Of a DNA stretch of 64,000 bases, positions 59,107 to 64,000 are shown piece by piece. The notes below the pieces were generated by a model, which worked only from the letters and a program-made list of their open reading frames with translations, was not told where the DNA came from and did no database searches. Location of the stretch: the NCBI GenBank assembly GCA_023014365.1, contig JAEBUN010000002.1:3782001-3846000 (forward strand). Direction: 5' to 3'. The position numbers were made by a program, and so were the translations under genes. Position 1 is the stretch's first letter. Each line of letters begins with the position of its first letter. The DNA comes from Lepiota brunneoincarnata. Its lineage: Eukaryota > Basidiomycota > Agaricomycetes > Agaricales > Agaricaceae.

Positions 59107-60886
59107 CTAAAGTTCGGCCAGAAAAAAAGATTCGGCTAGTCTTAAATCATCATTGCACCCTCCCTCGGCAAGCCATTTAAAGGACTCGCCGATAGAACTT
59201 CCCAGAACCTTCAAATCACTCACTGATGGATCATCTGGTAAAGGAAAATCGGGGTGACTGAATTCGTAAATTAATCCATTCGAACGGGACCGTTCCGCCG
59301 CTTTCTGGACCAGTGGGAGACGAATCCGCTGATAGACAGCAAGAATTTTTTCAATGTTATCCACACTTGCTTGTGGATGCGCGAGCAAATGCCCGAGAAT
59401 ATGGGCGTCCTGAGTCCGAAGCGAATTGATCCATTCCATAAACGTACACAAAGAAGAAAAAAAAACTCAGCCCCACCTCGATTGCTTGTCCGCCTCCAAC
59501 CCCTTGATGTGGAGTCATTGCGTGTGCCTACGTCGAGTTGAGTCAACCTCAACACCACATCCACAACCAAAACCGAAACTCAACGGCATCTCCGAGTAGC
59601 GCAGCTCGTCCAGAAACAATAATCGGGAGAGGAGTTACTACATGAATGGCCCAGCGGCTCGGTTTCTCCAGGTGCTACGCAATACGTCGGCAAGGATCCA
59701 GAAAAGGAGAATAAAATTATATGGCTTACCGACAATAACCGGACAAGGTCTGGCTCCCAGTCTTTGTATCGGTCAATGACCTCTTGGGTATCGACATCAG
59801 GTTACCCATGGACCATCGTATGCGGTACCTTCACCGGTTTCTACAGTGTAGTAGCAAACCAAGTTGATGATATTCCCAAACTGGATAGGATACAACGTGC
59901 TTGCACCCAAATGACGTGTTATAACCCCATACGACTAACTCATAGGTAATGAAGTACCTTGTTCTTTCCACACCACTAATCCGAGGCGGGTCAACAAACT
60001 AGAAGCCACTGGTGACGCAAAGAGGGACATACTATCTTTTGCTGGGTTAGCGCTTGGTGCTCGGGGTAAAGCGATCTAAGTTTGGGTAGATCGACGGTGG
60101 CGCGATAAGCAAACGTTCCACACCATATCGGCTCGGCAAGTTTCTTGTAACGGACATCTGCGGATGACGCAGCCAAAGTGCGATACAGGGCCGCGCGGGC
60201 CATAGAGTGGACACCATCCGCACCAACTAGAACGTCGGCTGAAGCGGTAGATCCATCGACGAAGATCAAGGTAACAGCTTTAGAGGGTTCCAGTCGATAG
60301 TCGGTCAAACGCTTTGACGTATGGATTTTACACTTGTCACTAAGGCGCGACTGGAGCATGTCAACAAGAATGGGGCGCGCAAGTGCTGCTGGGCCATCTA
60401 ACCGACGTTGCGAATGAGCTGCACCATTCAAAAATGAACGAGATTGGAAACGCGTACAGGGCATCATATGGCTGTGGAAGTCAAAGCCAGCTTCAGTTTG
60501 GTCGGCTTTCCGAAAGACGGGACCTCTAACTGCAATTAATGAGCATGAAGATGCTCCAATCCGAGAATGCTTAACACCTACTTTCGCCCTCTTTGGGTAA
60601 AGGGAGGTTCCTTTTCTTGACCTCTTCGTCGAGACCCAGGTCTTGCAACACCTGCCAGGAGCGCTTCCAAATAGCGACTCCTGCTCCAATGACAGATATC
60701 TCTGGCTTAGATTCATAGATATCGACAAAAGCGTCACAGTTTTGGTTGAGCACCAGTGCAAGAGTAAGGCCACCTATTCCACCTCCACTGGAAGCGGTCG
60801 TGCGGGGCATGAGTCAAAAAACGAGAAGCATTACTGTTACCGCACACTCACCATATCGCAATCCGATTTATGGGTTTTCTGGACAT
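59107..60886 (-). CDS. FAD-dependent monooxygenase (salicylate-hydroxylase-like), two apparent +1 breaks
   Basis: Exon 1 (60886-60852) encodes MSRKPINRIAI and exon 2 continues CGGGIGGLTLALVL, together the FAD-binding Rossmann GxGxxG. Further landmarks: VLVGADGVHS (DG motif, NAD(P)H/FAD contact), KIWCGKNK, GRAALLGDA followed after an intron by AHAMTPHQGVGGGQAIEDA (GD motif), and a C-terminus ending AESFFLAEL at 59107. This is the group A aromatic-hydroxylase fold (PHBH type). The conserved frame needs one base skipped near 59881 (CCA|G) and one near 59799 (ACC|TGA). Start chosen because it supplies the first beta strand through a normal GTGAGT intron. Probably a tailoring oxidase for the terpenoid cluster. 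Confidence 0.82.
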
Positions 60887-61346
60887 AATTTCAGGGACAG
60901 GCTGCCGCCCTTGGTGGAACTCTGGTTGTCGACCTTTATGTGTCTGGGCGACATTAAGGCCTCCGACCCTCGGCGCAACCCATGATTGAAGTGGTACATC
61001 ACCTAAATCTGGCCTGGATCGTCACGCGGTCTAACTCCCTATGTACCGCGGTTTCCCTTCGATGGGGCGGAGCGCCTATATAAAAATTGATTCTAATCAT
61101 CCGTGATAAAATTAAAAAGTCCCCAGTAGAATTCATAGTTTATCCCCTTGACAGATGGACAGTTGAACTTCTGTGGGAGGCCATGTGTACCCCCCTATCG
61201 ACCGCGTCCACCGCATATTAATATCCGTTACCCCACCGCAAAGAACGTTTCCCTGTCACACTTTGTCGTTACATAAAGGCAGTCTTCAACCGCTCATGGT
61301 CCTCTTAGTCCATCTCGCCCATCTTATAGCCCCAATCGTTAGTGAT
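60887..61346. promoter_or_regulatory. Divergent promoter region (monooxygenase / membrane protein)
   Basis: About 460 bases between two divergent starts; a TATATAAAAAT stretch at about 61077-61087 could be a TATA-type element for the plus-strand gene. Confidence 0.4.
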
Positions 61347-62618
61347 ATGGAAGTTGACGTCGCGGAACTTGCTGGTATTAGTGCCGAGGGGCCTCTCTTC
61401 GGTAGATGATAATCCCATTCGAGACCTCTTGCATCGCTGATGAACAAATTGAAGGTATCTTCTTGGTCCTTGACCTTGCTGCGATTTATGTCCTCACAAA
61501 GAGGAGGCGCTACAGCAAGTTGAATATTCCACTGGTTACTGCTTCCGTTTTGATGTTGCTGTTGGCAACTGCACAGTTCGTAGTCGACATTGCGAACGTT
61601 TTCATGGGCTTTATATCTCTGGATCGGCCGGACCGCCTCTTGTTCTTTTCTGATATTAAACAACCAATCTTTGCGGCCAAGCATGCTATTTATTTCACGA
61701 TGATGGTCGTCGGAGACGCCATCGTGGTAAGTGAATTAAATTGTTTAAGGGTTTCATATTCGACTCACACTGGCTGATAAACAAGATTTATCGTTGTTTC
61801 GTTGTGTGGAACCGTAATGTCTGGATTGTCGTTTTCCCAATCATCTGCTCCTTGGGAAGTACGAGTAAGGTTTTTTTTCTCCTCTGAATTCTATTTGACT
61901 CTTACAACTTAACCCTATATGTTAGTTTGTGCCTATACAACCATTTACACCGTCCGCCACTTCAGTATCCACACGGATACTATTCGCCTATTGCAGAACA
62001 TGGCGGCCCGAGGTTACGTTATATTTGCTCTTAGCTTTGGTGCCAATGCTATCGCAACCTGTACGCCCTTGATCGTTTATTATTATTCATCTCCGAGTTC
62101 GTTGCTCATCATTCCATACAGCACTACTGGCATACAAGATCTGGAAAACAGATAGGCAACTAAGGAAATCATCCATGGAATTAACGCAAAACACTCTGGG
62201 TCCGGTGCTGCGCATAGTAATCGAGAGTGGGGCCATTAACACAGCTTATCTTCTCGCCTACACCATCGTTTTGCAAAGTGGGTCGAACGGGATTGAAACC
62301 ATGGCTGACATTGTATAGTATCTTTCCCCTTGCCCGTACGTTTAGACGTGCTAAACTTGTTTCTAATAGGTCACTCCGTTGGTCGGTATTATCTTTAGCA
62401 TGGTCATTCTTCGTGCTGCTCAGGCAAGCGAGGCGAAGGCGAGAACAGTCGCAATGAGTAGTACCGGTGGCCCCGCCAGACCCGTGTTTCCCTTCAATAC
62501 CACTAGCAAAGGGTCTACAACTATTACAGCACAGGGCTCCATCATGGAGATGAAGACAAAGTCGAGTGGATCTGCGGAGGAGGACTTGGAAAATGGAGCT
62601 GGGATGAGGTCTTCTTGA
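61347..62618 (+). CDS. Seven-helix basidiomycete membrane protein of unknown function
   Basis: Six exons join in frame to 326 residues: 61347-61401, 61455-61726, 61786-61864, 61926-62060, 62122-62312, 62370-62618. The sequence runs AELAGISAEGPLFGIFLVL (helix 1), then IPLVTASVLMLLLATAQFVV, YFTMMVVGDAIVIYRCFVVW, later helices and TPLVGIIFSMVILRAAQA, followed by a hydrophilic tail. The IYRCFVVW and RRRYSKLNIPL landmarks are typical of a large basidiomycete family of 7-TM proteins annotated only as DUFs. It lies divergently next to the FAD monooxygenase, so it may belong to the cluster (sensing or export), but this is only positional. Confidence 0.8.
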
Positions 62619-64000
62619 ATCTTGATACCCCTCCCAAGAAAATAAGCGCTTAAACTAGGGACTAAATACTGCTGTCAGTGATTATGGAATTGAATGATTA
62701 TTTGTTGGTTATTCGTGGCAGTGTATTCATCTCCCTATTGCCCCTGGTCCCTTATTGATGATATCGTGAGTGCAAGGCCAGCCAGATGAAGCTTGCGGGT
62801 CCGCAACCAGCGAGGCACGAGCATCAAGGGCAGACTTCGGAGGTCTTCGGGGGGGCCGAGTGTCACTGCCACGCCACTTCCCTCTCTGAGCTTGGACGGC
62901 CAGCCGCACACCTCCTTTCTCTCTCTCACATGGCAAAGATCATTAAAGCATCAGTGAAGCGCCAGAATGCTGGATTGTCGACAAAGCCATCCACCCGTTC
63001 AGGAGAACATCACATCAATCGAGCCCGCGCGTGACACGGGCCTAATACCTTATTTTCATTCATTCTTCTCACTGTGGCCAAAAAGAACCCCGACCATCAC
63101 ATCAAACGAAGAGAATGCTGGTCGAAAAGTGACAGAATCTGGGCGCAGTGATCTAAGCTATGTGACCGGAAAAAAATCAGGCCAGATTCTTACCGAACAG
63201 ATCGCCCTCTCGTTTCGCACGCTTGATGGAGTCTTGGGTTTTGGGGTTGGGCGCTATTTTCGAGCGAGTTGGAGGCAAAGAAACCCGAAGCCCGAGGCTT
63301 AGAGCGAACCCCCATCATTAACGTTATCCCTCATCATAACCAGCGGTGACCACCAACGGAAACGGTACAGGTGCGCTCAGTGCACAGGTTTCTGCATTTG
63401 AGTGGAATGCGACCTCTGCTATGAGATTCGGTTTGATGGAAAGCTTCGTTGCGCCCCATTTACCAACGACTACGGCCGAGCTCCATTCTAATAGTTAGAA
63501 GCCACCAAGACATTGTTAGACCGTATTTGACACCCACCCCTTTACGCAGGCGCGGGCTTGGCGGAAGGGGATAGCTAGGGTCGGATATACCGGCTTCGAG
63601 ACGTCTGACTCGTAGTACCAAAATGTCATATTCACTCTCCTGGTGTCCAGATGCTACGTCTCTTATTTAAACATCAAGAACAATATTCTGAATGGGAAAA
63701 CACGATTGAACCCATAGCAGAGACACCGAGCTAAACCAGAAAGACAATTCAAGCATATATAATATCCCAGGGACAATTGTGTACTTCTGGTCGCGCTGCC
63801 TATGTGTTGTCACTAGTGGTTGCCTCATAGACTTCTTGAATGAGCGTGGACACATTCCGCGAACGTGGAGTGATCGAACACCGGAAGGGAAGCGGTGGCC
63901 TTTGTGGAAACATCATAAGCGGCAATCCAAAAAAAAATCCGTATAGAAACTACTCACGAAACGAGCGTGGAGGGGAACTCACACCTCGGCTCAACCAGTT
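62619..64000. other. Intergenic region to window end
   Basis: No gene supported on either strand; open frames up to 111 codons show no motifs. Confidence 0.5.

Noticed and set aside
59941..59970. A +1 break at AAG|G in the monooxygenase, giving YFITY
   Set aside because: A normal intron (GTACTT to TGCAAG) joins GKNK to HVVSYP and explains the region better; the break was placed at 59881 instead.

Overview
The window looks like nuclear DNA of a mushroom-forming basidiomycete (Agaricomycetes). Genes are dense with very short introns (about 45-120 nt, GT-AG) and several micro-exons. The gene families also fit: DUF6533-type membrane proteins in tandem, a many-exon laccase, a fungal sesquiterpene synthase and expanded F-box proteins. 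No tRNA, rRNA, CRISPR array or prokaryotic operon signal was seen. All assignments come from reading translations and motifs by eye; no database search was run.

Layout. 1-7.3 kb: three tandem copies (first cut by the window edge) of a ~3.0-kb unit carrying a DUF6533-like membrane-protein gene. 8.2-12.0 kb: a proline-rich/WD40-like/inositol-polyphosphate 5-phosphatase gene. 12.5-15.1 kb: an MCH1-like major facilitator gene. 16.4-18.8 kb (minus): LEU4, 2-isopropylmalate synthase. 20.5-22.8 kb: a drug-transporter-type MFS gene with a broken frame. 22.8-27.3 kb: gene-poor. 27.3-30.1 kb: a 21-exon laccase-family gene that has lost three trinuclear-cluster copper ligands but keeps the type-1 site. 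30.1-34.6 kb: a Bud14/Tea4-like SH3 + Ras-association polarity protein. 34.6-41.2 kb: mostly gene-poor, with a 38-bp perfect palindrome, a diverged repeat pair and a decayed DUF6533-like gene. 41.2-45.4 kb: three tandem F-box/LRR genes in different states of decay. 46.7-52.8 kb: a large ankyrin-repeat protein with a nucleotidyltransferase-like N-terminal region.

53.0-62.6 kb is a candidate terpenoid biosynthetic cluster: cytochrome P450 (minus), sesquiterpene synthase (minus), FAD-dependent monooxygenase (minus) and a 7-TM membrane protein (plus). The expected logic is farnesyl diphosphate cyclisation by the synthase followed by oxidation by the two monooxygenases; the membrane protein has no obvious enzymatic role.

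A cross-cutting observation is that conserved genes (LEU4, MFS, BUD14-like, ankyrin gene, FAD monooxygenase) contain at least 15 frame breaks, nearly all of the same sense (one extra base). About ten can be placed on an extra T after a codon ending in C or T (TCC|T, ACC|T, CTC|T and similar). This is most simply a systematic insertion error in the assembly, but some sites resemble known +1 recoding sites and RNA evidence should decide. Other genes (5-phosphatase, MCH1-like, P450, terpene synthase, 61.3-kb membrane protein) read through cleanly with their introns removed.
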